DNA of 45,987 nucleotides. Origin: CALODL01 sp942492115. Its GTDB lineage: Bacteria; Planctomycetota; Phycisphaerae; UBA1845; CAIVHJ01. The translations under genes and the position numbers were made by a program. Shown here in pieces: positions 10,999-19,959 of the stretch (positions are counted from its first letter, which is position 1; the number at the start of each line of letters is the position of its first letter). Under the pieces are notes generated by a model. That model searched no databases. It was not told the origin of the DNA and worked only from the letters and a program-made list of their open reading frames with translations. The stretch lies in NCBI GenBank assembly GCA_942492115.1, contig CALODL010000023.1, forward strand, positions 1 through 45,987, in the 5' to 3' direction.

Positions 10999-13689
10999 TC
11001 AACAGGCGCGCGAGGGAGAATCAACGCCCACCGCCGGCCCGCGCTCCCGCCCGCGGCGGCTGTTCACGACATGAAACAGGGATTGGTTCTCGGCCTGGTT
11101 GACTGCGTTGACGTCCAGTGCGACGCCGCTGCGCGAGGAGGCATAATACACCCACACCGGGCCGTCGGCCAAACCGTCGACAGCCCAGACTCCGAGTTCA
11201 TCCGTATGCACCACATAGCGGTACGCATCCTGATCGACGACGACAACACGTTGATCAGCCACGCCGGACGTCAATGGATGGACCTCGTCGGAATAGATGA
11301 GCCCGCCGATCGTATGACCGGTCAGTCCCTGATTCACGCGTGCCGGCGCGGGGGCCGCGCACACCCCAGGTTGGCAGGCGCCCGTGACCAGGCAATGGGA
11401 CCAGCACCACAAGTCACTCACGATGCTGAAGAATCCGTCGCTGTTGCAATCCAGGCGACAGAAACAATCCACATCATAGGCGTCGCCGAAATCAGCATGG
11501 GCCGGACAGCAGGTGGCCACAGGCCCCCCCGCGAAGAAACACTCGGCGAGTGCCGGAAGCGTTTGAGTCAGCGGCAGACCATTGCGCTCCGCCATGCAAT
11601 CCGGACGCGACGGATCACCGACGCTGAACTCCCGGCAGGCTTCGTTGAATCCAATGATGTCGAAGGTCCCCGTATAGGCCGTTGCTGCAACGGTCTGAAG
11701 GCACGGACTGTGCCCTGCTCCATGTGCGGCATTCACCACGATATCAACGTTTTCGCCGGCACCGACGCCTGCAGCCTGACCACAGGCCATGACATCGAAG
11801 TGGTCATCGCACGCGTCAACATACGCGAACTTGAGATGACACAAACCGCACGGGACATTGTCGAAGCTGAACGTCCCGACATGCGCCGCATCACAGGTCG
11901 TGACCGTCTGGTTGTACGGAAAATCGTCACAGAACAGCTGGACCGTCACGCCGGGAACTCCGGCCAGCAGGTTGCCCGGGATATGAACGATCCCCCCAAC
12001 GGTGTATGACCGATCCGGCTCTCCGCAACCGCACATCCCTGCGGATGCGGATTTCTCGGGATCATCCGGACAGGCGTCGACACAGTCGATCACGCCATCG
12101 CCATCGTTGTCGTTGTCCGCGTCATCCGTAAAGCCGCAGCCGCACAGGCCCGGGACGACCTTGTCGGGGTCTGCCGGACACCAGTCGCCACAGCCATCTC
12201 CGATGACGCAGACGTGCTCATGGCCGCCACAGTCTCCGCCGATTCCACACGCCGCACACATGCCGTTGGGCCCGCAATCCTGATCATCCACGCACGGAAC
12301 GGGCGTGTGCAGGCAGCCACAATCGAAAACACCATCTTCGTCGTCGTCAACGTCCGGGACCGAGCAGCCGCACTCGCCGGGCGCCGCTTTGTCGCCGTCG
12401 GTGGGGCACAGATCACCACAAAACTCCGTTACGCAAACGCTGCTGCCAGAGCCGGTGGCGCTGGGCAGACAATCACCGGTTGCACAGTCATCGGCGTCGA
12501 GACACGAGCAGACCCCGACCGGCTGCAGGCTCAGAACACATGTCCGGCCCGCCGCACAGTCATCATCGTTCAAGCACGTCGGCTGGAACGCGCAGACGCA
12601 GTCCGCAATACCGTCACCATCCGTGTCCTCGTCGGGTTTCCCACAGCCGCACTTGCCTGGCTCGGTCTTGTTCGGGTCATGCGGACAATTGTCCACACAG
12701 TCGGGAGTCCCGTCACCGTCGCTGTCTTTGGGCTCCGCATCACACATGCCGCCGAGACATTCACCCGAGTCCTCGAGACACGGATCATCGACACCACATG
12801 GCGTGCCATTGGCCACGTCCATCACGTCGGAGCAGTTACCCTCTGCACCTGCAGGATCGCACTCCGCGGTCATGCACTCGCCAACGGCAGTCGAACAGTC
12901 CACGGGCGTTCCCACACACGCACCATTGTCGCACGCCTCGTTCATGGTGCACGGGCCACCTTCATCGCACGGCATGCCCTGGTTGGTGGTGGTGTCGATG
13001 ATGCTGCAGTTTCCCTCGTCGCCGCCTGGCGCGCAATCGAACAATTGGCAGGCCGTATTGTTGACCGAGCAATCCACGATGGCGGACGGCGTGCACGTCC
13101 CGCCCTGGCACGAATCGCCCAGCGTGCACGCATTGCCGTCTTGACACGGGGTGTCATCCGACACCGGTGTGACCGTATCGCAGTTGCCCTCGCCACCGGC
13201 GGGGTCACACTCGGCCGTTGCACATGAACCGCCGACACCAGAACAATCAGTCGCAGAGCCACCGCTGCACACGCCGCCGGAGCACACCTGGCCCTCGATA
13301 CAGGCTTCACCTGGACAGGCTCCCCCCTCGTTGACGCTGGCAACCGCAGCGCAATTACCCTCTGCACCTCCGGGATCGCATGTCACCACGGCGCACGCAG
13401 TATTCAGCCCCGAGCAATCCACGGCCGTGCCGCTGCACAGCGCGTTGGCGCAGACATCACCTGTGGTGCAATTGTCCTGATCATCACACGCCTGACCGCT
13501 GTTGATGGGCAACGTGCCGCACTCGAATGTCGTCGTGTCGCAGAACCCCACTGCGCACAGGGTGTTCAGGAAACTGCAGTCGTTGTTGTCGGCGCAACTG
13601 TTCCCGGCCCGGGCCGCCGGAAGCGTCCACGAGGCACACACGATCGTCACAACACAGACAACACATTCACCGCCAGCGCGTGTTTTCAT
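10999..13689 (-). CDS. Array protein E: secreted Cys-rich / TSP3 / EF-hand-like protein
   Basis: An intact protein of 896 residues. Start ATG 13689 has GAGGG upstream and opens a signal peptide (MKTRAGGECVVCVVTIVCAS, cleavage near ARAG). The first ~330 residues are cysteine-rich repeats alternating CDDQDNCTTGDVCANALCSG-type units with CDPxGxEGNC units. TSP3 repeats follow (DSDGDGTPDCVDNCPHDP, DNDNDGDGVIDCVDACPDDP), each paired with a GxCGCG motif. Then come an inner sandwich domain (SYTVGGIVHIPGNLLAGVPG), a Cys-rich linker, an EF-hand-like segment (DCNSDGFFSIVSDLWCWSHC), a C-terminal sandwich domain (GGLIYSDEVHPLTSGVA ... GVWAVDGLADG) and a basic tail (NSRRGRERG). No catalytic domain is seen. 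TSP3 units bind calcium in known families; a surface or matrix structural role is inference. Protein C appears to be a damaged paralogue with the same architecture. Confidence 0.85.
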   Translation of the reverse strand: MKTRAGGECVVCVVTIVCASWTLPAARAGNSCADNNDCSFLNTLCAVGFCDTTTFECGTLPINSGQACDDQDNCTTGDVCANALCSGTAVDCSGLNTACAVVTCDPGGAEGNCAAVASVNEGGACPGEACIEGQVCSGGVCSGGSATDCSGVGGSCATAECDPAGGEGNCDTVTPVSDDTPCQDGNACTLGDSCQGGTCTPSAIVDCSVNNTACQLFDCAPGGDEGNCSIIDTTTNQGMPCDEGGPCTMNEACDNGACVGTPVDCSTAVGECMTAECDPAGAEGNCSDVMDVANGTPCGVDDPCLEDSGECLGGMCDAEPKDSDGDGTPDCVDNCPHDPNKTEPGKCGCGKPDEDTDGDGIADCVCAFQPTCLNDDDCAAGRTCVLSLQPVGVCSCLDADDCATGDCLPSATGSGSSVCVTEFCGDLCPTDGDKAAPGECGCSVPDVDDDEDGVFDCGCLHTPVPCVDDQDCGPNGMCAACGIGGDCGGHEHVCVIGDGCGDWCPADPDKVVPGLCGCGFTDDADNDNDGDGVIDCVDACPDDPEKSASAGMCGCGEPDRSYTVGGIVHIPGNLLAGVPGVTVQLFCDDFPYNQTVTTCDAAHVGTFSFDNVPCGLCHLKFAYVDACDDHFDVMACGQAAGVGAGENVDIVVNAAHGAGHSPCLQTVAATAYTGTFDIIGFNEACREFSVGDPSRPDCMAERNGLPLTQTLPALAECFFAGGPVATCCPAHADFGDAYDVDCFCRLDCNSDGFFSIVSDLWCWSHCLVTGACQPGVCAAPAPARVNQGLTGHTIGGLIYSDEVHPLTSGVADQRVVVVDQDAYRYVVHTDELGVWAVDGLADGPVWVYYASSRSGVALDVNAVNQAENQSLFHVVNSRRGRERGPAVGVDSPSRAC

Positions 13690-13892
13690 GACTTCAGCCC
13701 TCTTCCGAGATGTACGTGATGATGACATTGATTGGCTTGCTGGGCGGGACGTGCGACACTCTTGCCACATGACCTCGTCATCCCCACCCGGGCCGCAAGA
13801 GAGTACGGCCATCTCTCGTCCTCACACCGCCCCGGGCCCGCCGTCACGAGGACAGCACCTCGACGACCGGGCCACACGTGCGGCTAACCACG

Positions 13893-13921
13893 TTATCGGA
13901 ACTTCCCCCACTGAATGTCCA
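13893..13921 (-). promoter_or_regulatory. Possible promoter for array protein E
   Basis: On the minus strand TGGACA (13916-13921) and CGATAA (13893-13898) are 17 bp apart, downstream of the terminator of protein F and about 200 bp before the E start. Both boxes deviate from consensus, so this is tentative. Confidence 0.35.
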
Positions 13922-13958
13922 AACGCTTTTTCGTGGCGCGCAAACACTTGCATGACAT

Positions 13959-13990
13959 AAAAAAAGGCCCGAGGCGTGACGCCCCGGGCC
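13959..13990 (-). terminator. Intrinsic terminator of array protein F
   Basis: An 11-bp GC-rich stem with one G-U wobble (arms 13966-13976 and 13980-13990, 3-base loop) is followed on the minus strand by seven U. It lies 26 bp past the stop of protein F and separates its transcript from that of protein E. Confidence 0.9.
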
Positions 13991-14016
13991 CGTTACTCAC
14001 AACTTTCGCTTCAGTT

Positions 14017-16647
14017 TCAACGGATCCGCGAGCGGGACCCGGTGCGATCGTGACGCCGCGATGGCGCGTCCTGACCCACGGCCGTGGCCGCATCCTTCGT
14101 CAACCACACGATGCTCTGGTTGTCGACTTCATTGCCACCTGCGACCTCGATGGTCTGCGAATTGCCCGGTTGCGGACGCGTCGCCCCACCGAACACCACC
14201 GTGTAGGTTCCGGCCGGCACGCCGTCAATCCGCCAGATACCGATGTCCCCGGTCGTCGTCCGGGCCTCGAAGCCGCCTGCGTCGAAAACGTACACGGCCA
14301 CACCGGCCACGCCGCTGCCGAACGCATCGGCCGCGTCACCGAACACGGCCCCACCGATCGAGAAGCCATCGGTCGCTGCCACACCCTTGGGACCACGGTA
14401 TCCACCGTGGCCGTCCTGGCAGCCACCGCACTCGCCTTTGAACACGCAATCCTTGAAGCACGGCACGTCGAAGGCGATGGTCAACAGCCCATCCGGGCCT
14501 CCGTCAGGGCCTCCACAGTCTGCGCGACAGGCACAATTGTCACGGCAATTCTCCGCTTCGTCGCACGGCATGGGCAGCATGCCCTCGGTCAAGACCGGGA
14601 CAGGCATGTCACTCTTGCACAGCGCATCACCGGTGACGCCGGGACAACTGCACTGGTTCCAGTACACACACTCGACATACTCGGGCAGATCGCCGGAGTG
14701 CGACCAGTACCCGCTGCCGTCCATGTCGAACGGCTGGAAACGCTGCAGGAACTGGATGCTGAGCAACTCCTCTTCGTTGCCCGGAGCGACATCGACGACG
14801 ACCATGTTGCCGCCATCTTCGTCATCGCCCACCTTGTACTCAAATGCATCCTCAGGACATGCCGGTGGCGGGACGACGGTGACCTTGCACGGACCGCACG
14901 GGGCGTCGGCGACATCCCAGAAACCCATACAGTCAGTTGTCGTCGTCGCCGTAAACGTCGGCTCGTCCGGCGGACAGGCCACGTCGATCGTCAAGTTGGC
15001 CACACCGCTCTTGAGCGGCTTGTCGCAGTCACTGTAGACCTGACCGCCCAGATGCAGCGGATCGACGTCGGCCCCGACACACGCTCCGGCGTCGCAGACG
15101 TCATCGACCGTGCACTCGTCGCCGTCGTCACAACGGCTGCCGTCGTTGACCGGCGTGGCTACGCAGTCACCGGAGTTCGTATCACAACTGCCGACGTTGC
15201 ACGAATCGCTCAGATCCGAACAGTCCTTGTCCGTACCGGAGCACGTACCTGCCGTACACGCGTCGTTCTCGGTGCACACGAGGCCGTCGTCGCAAGCGCC
15301 GCCTTCATTGACCGGGGTCGCCTCGCACAGGCCGGTTCCCGCGTTACACGCACCTGCGTTACAGTCGTTATCCAGCCCGGAACAATCCTTTGCCGTGCCC
15401 GCACAGGTCCCACTGGTGCACACATCGTTGTCGGTACACAGCTCGTTGTCATCGCAACTATCACCCTCGTTGATCGGGTTGGCCTCGCAGGCACCCGTCG
15501 AGGGATTGCACACGCCATCGTTGCAGTCGTCATCCAGCCCCGAGCAGTCCTTCGCCGTGCCCGCACAGGTCCCGGCAGAGCACACATCGTTTTCGGTACA
15601 CAGCTCGTTGTCATCGCAACTATCACCCTCGTTGATCGGGTTGGCTTCACACGCACCGGTCGAGGGATTGCACACACCGTCGTTGCAGTCGTCATCCAGC
15701 CCGGAACAATCCTTGGCCGATCCGGCACACACGCCGCCGGTACACACATCATTCTCAGTGCAGGCGTCGAGGTCGTCGCAACCGCCGCCCTCGTTGGCCG
15801 AACTGGTCTCGCATGCACCCGTGGAGGAGTTACACACGCCAACGTTGCACGCGTCATCCAGACCCGAGCAGTCCTTGTCCGTGCCGGCACACACGCCTGC
15901 GGTGCACACATCGTTCTCTGTGCAGTCGTCGCCGTCGTCGCAGGCGCCACCACCGTTGATCGGCTGAGCTTCGCACATGCCGGTCGAGGGGTTACACACG
16001 CCAACGTTGCACGCGTCATCCAGGCCCGAGCAGTCGATGGCCGTACCGGCACACGCGCCGCCGGTGCACGTGTCGTCGACCGTGCACAGGTCGCCGTCGT
16101 CGCACCCCCCGCCCTCGTTGTCGTCCTGGGCCTCGCAATCGCCGGTTGCTTCGTTGCACACGCCGACGTTGCAGTCGTCATTGAAGGACGTGCAGTCCTT
16201 CTCCGATCCGGCACACACACCGCTCGCGCACATATCGGCTACGGTGCACACGTCGGCGTCATCACACGCCTGGCCCTCATTGGCCGGCATGGGCTCGCAC
16301 GCATCGTTGGTCTCGTTGCACACGCCGACATTACACTGATCGTCATCTGCACTGCAGTCGCGGGGGACTCCGCCGTCGCACTGGGCAAACACTGAACACG
16401 TCGTGTCGACCGTACAGTAATTGCCATCGTTGCAAGCGTTGCCGATGTTGATCGGCGCGAACTGACATGTACTGTCGCTCAGGCGACAGAAGATGACACG
16501 ACATTCGGTGTTGAGGTTCGCATCACAGTTGGCCGTGGTCGTACACGGTCCGCCCTCGCCGGATTGGGCCATTGCAGAATTGGCCAGGCCCATGATACAC
16601 AGCGCGGCAGCAGTCCAGGTTGCCAGGAATCCGTTCGTCCTACTCAT
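14017..16647 (-). CDS. Array protein F: secreted protein with eight 54-residue cysteine repeats
   Basis: An intact 876-residue protein starting at ATG 16647 with a signal peptide (MSRTNGFLATWTAAALCIMG, cleavage near AMAQ). Residues ~69-502 are eight consecutive units of about 54 residues, each with eight cysteines in a fixed pattern (CDDNELCTENDVC, GTCAGTAKDCSGLDD, CNDGVCNPSTGACEANPINE), plus a partial ninth. A sandwich-like domain (VDPLHLGGQVYSDCDKPLKS) follows, then EF-hand-like segments (FDMDGSGYWSHSGDLPEYV; GPDGGPDGLLTIAFDVPC), a C-terminal sandwich domain (FSIGGAVFGDAADAFGSGVA ... GIWRIDGVPAGTYTVVFGG) and an Arg-rich tail (RHDRTGSRSRIR). With over 80 cysteines it must be exported to an oxidising compartment to fold. 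Its own terminator lies downstream. Function is unknown; a rod-like disulfide-braced stalk is inference from the regular repeat. Confidence 0.88.
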   Translation of the reverse strand: MSRTNGFLATWTAAALCIMGLANSAMAQSGEGGPCTTTANCDANLNTECRVIFCRLSDSTCQFAPINIGNACNDGNYCTVDTTCSVFAQCDGGVPRDCSADDDQCNVGVCNETNDACEPMPANEGQACDDADVCTVADMCASGVCAGSEKDCTSFNDDCNVGVCNEATGDCEAQDDNEGGGCDDGDLCTVDDTCTGGACAGTAIDCSGLDDACNVGVCNPSTGMCEAQPINGGGACDDGDDCTENDVCTAGVCAGTDKDCSGLDDACNVGVCNSSTGACETSSANEGGGCDDLDACTENDVCTGGVCAGSAKDCSGLDDDCNDGVCNPSTGACEANPINEGDSCDDNELCTENDVCSAGTCAGTAKDCSGLDDDCNDGVCNPSTGACEANPINEGDSCDDNELCTDNDVCTSGTCAGTAKDCSGLDNDCNAGACNAGTGLCEATPVNEGGACDDGLVCTENDACTAGTCSGTDKDCSDLSDSCNVGSCDTNSGDCVATPVNDGSRCDDGDECTVDDVCDAGACVGADVDPLHLGGQVYSDCDKPLKSGVANLTIDVACPPDEPTFTATTTTDCMGFWDVADAPCGPCKVTVVPPPACPEDAFEYKVGDDEDGGNMVVVDVAPGNEEELLSIQFLQRFQPFDMDGSGYWSHSGDLPEYVECVYWNQCSCPGVTGDALCKSDMPVPVLTEGMLPMPCDEAENCRDNCACRADCGGPDGGPDGLLTIAFDVPCFKDCVFKGECGGCQDGHGGYRGPKGVAATDGFSIGGAVFGDAADAFGSGVAGVAVYVFDAGGFEARTTTGDIGIWRIDGVPAGTYTVVFGGATRPQPGNSQTIEVAGGNEVDNQSIVWLTKDAATAVGQDAPSRRHDRTGSRSRIR
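15142..16443 (-). repeat. Tandem 162-bp coding repeat in protein F
   Basis: Eight in-frame units of about 162 bp encode the 54-residue cysteine module. The closest copies share long near-identical stretches exactly 162 bp apart (for example starting at 15431 and 15593), while the outer units have diverged at DNA level. This indicates recent internal duplication on top of an older array. Confidence 0.85.
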
Positions 16648-16952
16648 CAGCTCTCGTCCTCATCTCTTGGGGTAGTGAGTCCAGCGCCCGGCTGTCCGTG
16701 TCCGGCGCGCGTATGTGCGTGCTGCACCCTCCAACGACCTGTCTATCGGAGGTCGCCCACGGCCGATCAAGTTAAGAATCACAGTGCACAAAAAGACGAA
16801 ATGACATTCCGTACCATCATGTTACGCAATGGGGCGCAGGGTCACTCTGCGCAGCATGGGCGCGGAGGGCGTTTTCAACACTGAAATGAAATGGGGTGGC
16901 CCTCGGCCGAAGAAGGCTTGAAAACCTCGGGTTGCGCGGCGCGGCGGGGGGA
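16648..16952. other. Intergenic region between array proteins G and F
   Basis: About 305 bp. On the minus strand a weak hairpin near 16898-16916 (GCCUUC/GAGGGC arms), without a real U tract, could end the G transcript. The remainder is the leader of F. No gene and no confident promoter were found. Confidence 0.4.
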
Positions 16953-18155
16953 TCAGATGCCGATCCGACGCCGTCGCAACGCGACGGCCGTCAGACACAT
17001 GAGGGCCATGACCGCAGGTCCGATGGCTCCGCAGGCGGTGGCGGGCGCACTGGAGTCGACCCCGGTAACCCCGATCGAACCGCACGCCATCAGGTTCTCA
17101 CTGCAGGACTGGTCGTCCGCACACGGGCGCGGGCCATCCACGCAGCGGCCCGCGACGCAGGACTCGACACCATTGCAGAACAGATCATCCGCACAATCGC
17201 GGTCCGCGACACACTCAGGGGCCGATTGTCCAGGTTGGCAGACGCCATCGAGACATCCCTCGCCTTCCGCGCACTTCGGCACGGCGGCACAACGTCCGGC
17301 CGAACAGAAATCGTCGGTACACGGATCGCCATCGTCGCAATCTCGAGGATCGTTGACACACGTCCCCTCGACACAGCGGTCCGTGGTGCACGCGTCACCG
17401 TCAGTGCAGCTGATGACCAGGTGCGTACATACGCCCGCGCTGCATCCATCCTCGGTACAGGCGTTGCCGTCGTCACAGGTCTTCTGAGCACAATTGCAGC
17501 CAATCGCGTCTACCTGAAGAGTCGCGTTCGATCCGGGACACTGATCGTGGCAGTCCACGATGGAATCATCATCGGTGTCGAGATCACAGTCGTCGGATTC
17601 GACGACCACCTCGATAACGTCGCCCGGCGGAGTCGGCGCCTGCGGGTCAGACGAATCCGGCGGAACATCGTTCGGAGCGCAATGGGCGACCGGGAGGCCC
17701 TGGCACACGCCGGCCGAGCATCTGTCCGAATCAGTACACGCGTTGCCGTCATCACAACCGCCAGTCGTGGCCGGTACGAACTCGAGGCTCTCGTTGGCCG
17801 GACGGTTGTCATCGTTGACCACGATGACCACGGGCAAGAGCCCCTGTTCTGCGCCCTGTGAATAATGCTTGAAGCATTGACCGTTCACCGTCGGCATCAC
17901 GGTGTAGGTGCCGGCCGGCACCCCGTCGATGGTCCACAGCCCGGGCACGAGTTCTCCAGCACCCCAGCTCACCGCCGAGCCCTCGAAACCGGCGCCGCGA
18001 ATGGTCACCGTCACACCCCCGACGCCGCTGCTGAGCGGGTCGTCCGGATCCGCGAAGATCAAACCGCCAACGGTGTAGGTCTGGGCCGCAGCAGACGCCG
18101 CGCCGAACATAATACCAGCCACCACGCCACTCACGATCGCTGTTTGCTTCATCAT
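16953..18155 (-). CDS. Array protein G: secreted Cys-rich protein with N-terminal sandwich domain and MYXO-CTERM-like tail
   Basis: A 400-residue protein. Start ATG 18155 was chosen because GGGAG lies ten bases upstream and a signal peptide follows (MMKQTAIVSGVVAGIMFGAA, cleavage near AAAQ). The sandwich domain comes first (TVGGLIFADPDDPLSSGVGG ... GLWTIDGVPAGTYTVMP), followed by cysteine-rich units (CDDGNACTDSDRCSAGVC, CTDGDACTTDRCVEGTC, CDDGDPCTDDFCSAGRC) and one degenerate TSP3-like stretch (DLDTDDDSIVDCHDQCPG). It ends with a short Cys-Gly motif (ATACGAIG), a hydrophobic helix and RRRR, resembling MYXO-CTERM sorting tails. Secretion and surface anchoring are inferred from both ends. No enzyme domain is visible. 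Confidence 0.87.
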   Translation of the reverse strand: MMKQTAIVSGVVAGIMFGAASAAAQTYTVGGLIFADPDDPLSSGVGGVTVTIRGAGFEGSAVSWGAGELVPGLWTIDGVPAGTYTVMPTVNGQCFKHYSQGAEQGLLPVVIVVNDDNRPANESLEFVPATTGGCDDGNACTDSDRCSAGVCQGLPVAHCAPNDVPPDSSDPQAPTPPGDVIEVVVESDDCDLDTDDDSIVDCHDQCPGSNATLQVDAIGCNCAQKTCDDGNACTEDGCSAGVCTHLVISCTDGDACTTDRCVEGTCVNDPRDCDDGDPCTDDFCSAGRCAAVPKCAEGEGCLDGVCQPGQSAPECVADRDCADDLFCNGVESCVAGRCVDGPRPCADDQSCSENLMACGSIGVTGVDSSAPATACGAIGPAVMALMCLTAVALRRRRIGI

Positions 18156-18253
18156 TGCCCGAGCACTCCCCAGGAGCATCACGCCACCACGCCGACAGCC
18201 ATTCTGTTCGGCGAGCATGTCTCATCGGCAGCTCCTGCGCTGCACTCCACAAC

Positions 18254-18291
18254 ATAAGAAAGGCCCTCGGTGCCATGGACATCGAGGGCCT
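18254..18291 (-). terminator. Intrinsic terminator of array protein H
   Basis: A perfect 9-bp stem (AGGCCCTCG at 18261-18269, CGAGGGCCT at 18283-18291, 13-base loop) is followed on the minus strand by UUCUUAU. It lies about 50 bp past the stop of H and about 100 bp before the start of G. Confidence 0.8.
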
Positions 18292-18343
18292 CAGGGTATC
18301 AACAGAAATTCAGGAGTTGCGGATGGGCTGATCGACAGTGCCT

Positions 18344-19822
18344 TCAGCACCCGCGCCGTCGGCGGCCGCGGGCCGCGAGGCACAGCATCAGGCTGGCCAG
18401 CATACTGGCACCCATCGAACCGCACGAACTGGTGCCCGTGGAGTCCGGATCGTCGTCCGTCATGGCCGGGGTGTCTACGGGGCCGCCACCACCGCCACCG
18501 CCAGCGCTGCCACACGGCGTTGCAGTGCGGTCGGGATCATTGGGGCAGGCATCGACGCAATCCAGCGAACCGTCCTCGTCGGAATCCGTCTCGGCCACGC
18601 CACACCCGCAGACCAGTTCACGGGTCTTGTCCGGGTCCTGTGGACAGTCATCGACGCAGTCGGGCGTACGGTCGCCGTCGAAGTCGGCGTCAGACACGCC
18701 GCACCCGCAGACGCCCTCACGGGTCTTATTGGGGTCATTCGGACACTCGTCTTCGTCGCAGTTGGCTTCCTCTTCCTGCCCGCACCCACACAGTCCCGCG
18801 GAGACCTTTGCCGGATCATCCGGACATTCGTCGACAGTGTTGTTGGTGCCGTCGCCGTCGCGATCAGGATCGCATGCATCGCCAAGCGTGTCCCCGTCGC
18901 TGTCTTCCTGGCCCGTGCTGCACCGACCGCTGGCACCGGACTCCGGATCGTCACAGTCACGGTCCAACATACAGAGGCTCTCTCGACCGGTCACACATGT
19001 ACCTTGCAGAGGGCCGTTGCGCACGGTGTTGCAGTTGTCCTCTTCATCCAGAACACCGTCCAGATCGAGATCGTCCGGCGCCTCGACCTGAAGGTCGCAA
19101 GCACTACCCGGGATGGGTGTATTGACGCAACCTCGAAAATCACACGTGTCAACGGTGCAATCGACGCCGTCGTCGCACTCACGATCACCGACCACACACA
19201 CACCGCTGACGCAGCCGGCCTCCTGGCACGGATTAGGCGAACCGCACGCGGTGCCATTCGGTGCCGGCTGCAGAACACAGGTCCCGGCCTGACAGGTGCC
19301 TCCAGGCATACACTCGTTGATCGCCGTGCAAGCCATGCCGTCCCCATCCGGCTCGCCCGAGCACACGCCCGCAACGCATGTATCATTGGCTGTACATGGG
19401 TTGCCATCGTCACATTCACCCGACGGCCCTCCGAGGATGAACAGATTGCGATTGACCGACTGGTTGTCGCCACTGACTTCGATGGGAATGACCGCGCCGG
19501 TCTGGATCTCACCAAGCAGCGTCAACTGAAAGCAGAAGCCGTCCTGGGCAGCGCTCAGTTCGTACAGTCCGGCGGGTACATCTGAAATACTCCACAGGCC
19601 GGGCACGGTCGTTTCGTTGCCATCGCTGATGGTGCTGAACGTCCCATTGGCGCCATCCAGCTGAATCGTGACACCCCCAATCCCACTGAACAGCGGGTTC
19701 TCGATATTCGAGTACACGATCCCTTCGACCACGAAACTCTGTGCAGAGGCGGACGCCCCTCCCAATCCAAGAAAAGCGATGGCTGTGCAGAGCCAGACTC
19801 TAGGCGAGCAAATCATCCTCAT
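18344..19822 (-). CDS. Array protein H: secreted Cys-rich / TSP3 protein with MYXO-CTERM-like tail
   Basis: About 492 residues from ATG 19822; the next ATG at 19816 is equally possible because the GGAG site spaces better to it. The signal peptide (MICSPRVWLCTAIAFLGLGG, cleavage near SAQS) is followed by a sandwich domain (VVEGIVYSNIENPLFSGIGG ... GLWSISDVPAGLYELS), cysteine-rich units (CDDGNPCTANDTCVAGVCSG), then four or five TSP3 repeats (DSDGDTLGDACDPDRDGDGT, ECPNDPNKTREGVCGCG). A Gly8 linker leads into a Cys-Gly/hydrophobic/RRRR tail (SSCGSMGASMLASLMLCL, then RGRRRRGC). TSP3 repeats bind calcium in known proteins. It closely parallels protein I, pointing to tandem duplication. Extracellular anchored location is inference. 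Confidence 0.87.
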   Translation of the reverse strand: MRMICSPRVWLCTAIAFLGLGGASASAQSFVVEGIVYSNIENPLFSGIGGVTIQLDGANGTFSTISDGNETTVPGLWSISDVPAGLYELSAAQDGFCFQLTLLGEIQTGAVIPIEVSGDNQSVNRNLFILGGPSGECDDGNPCTANDTCVAGVCSGEPDGDGMACTAINECMPGGTCQAGTCVLQPAPNGTACGSPNPCQEAGCVSGVCVVGDRECDDGVDCTVDTCDFRGCVNTPIPGSACDLQVEAPDDLDLDGVLDEEDNCNTVRNGPLQGTCVTGRESLCMLDRDCDDPESGASGRCSTGQEDSDGDTLGDACDPDRDGDGTNNTVDECPDDPAKVSAGLCGCGQEEEANCDEDECPNDPNKTREGVCGCGVSDADFDGDRTPDCVDDCPQDPDKTRELVCGCGVAETDSDEDGSLDCVDACPNDPDRTATPCGSAGGGGGGGPVDTPAMTDDDPDSTGTSSCGSMGASMLASLMLCLAARGRRRRGC

Positions 19823-19959
19823 ACTCTCCAAAATACCGGTCGTGTCAGTGGGCAGCTCAAGAGCCCGGATGAGCTGGTGCGGACCACGCTTCACACTAAC
19901 CCCCCGGAAGCGCAGGCCACGGGAATACCCAACATTATTGCGGTGCGGGCCTGGAAATG

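Noticed and set aside
13915..16395. Long plus-strand open frame (826 codons) opposite array protein F
   Set aside because: It is the complement of a GC-rich repeat gene; its translation is a monotonous Arg/Val/Thr/Ala mix with no signal peptide, domain or ribosome site, while the minus strand has signal peptide, domains and a terminator.
15142..16443. Regular repeats considered as a CRISPR array
   Set aside because: The 162-bp period is in frame, encodes a conserved cysteine pattern, and there are no short identical repeats with unique spacers.
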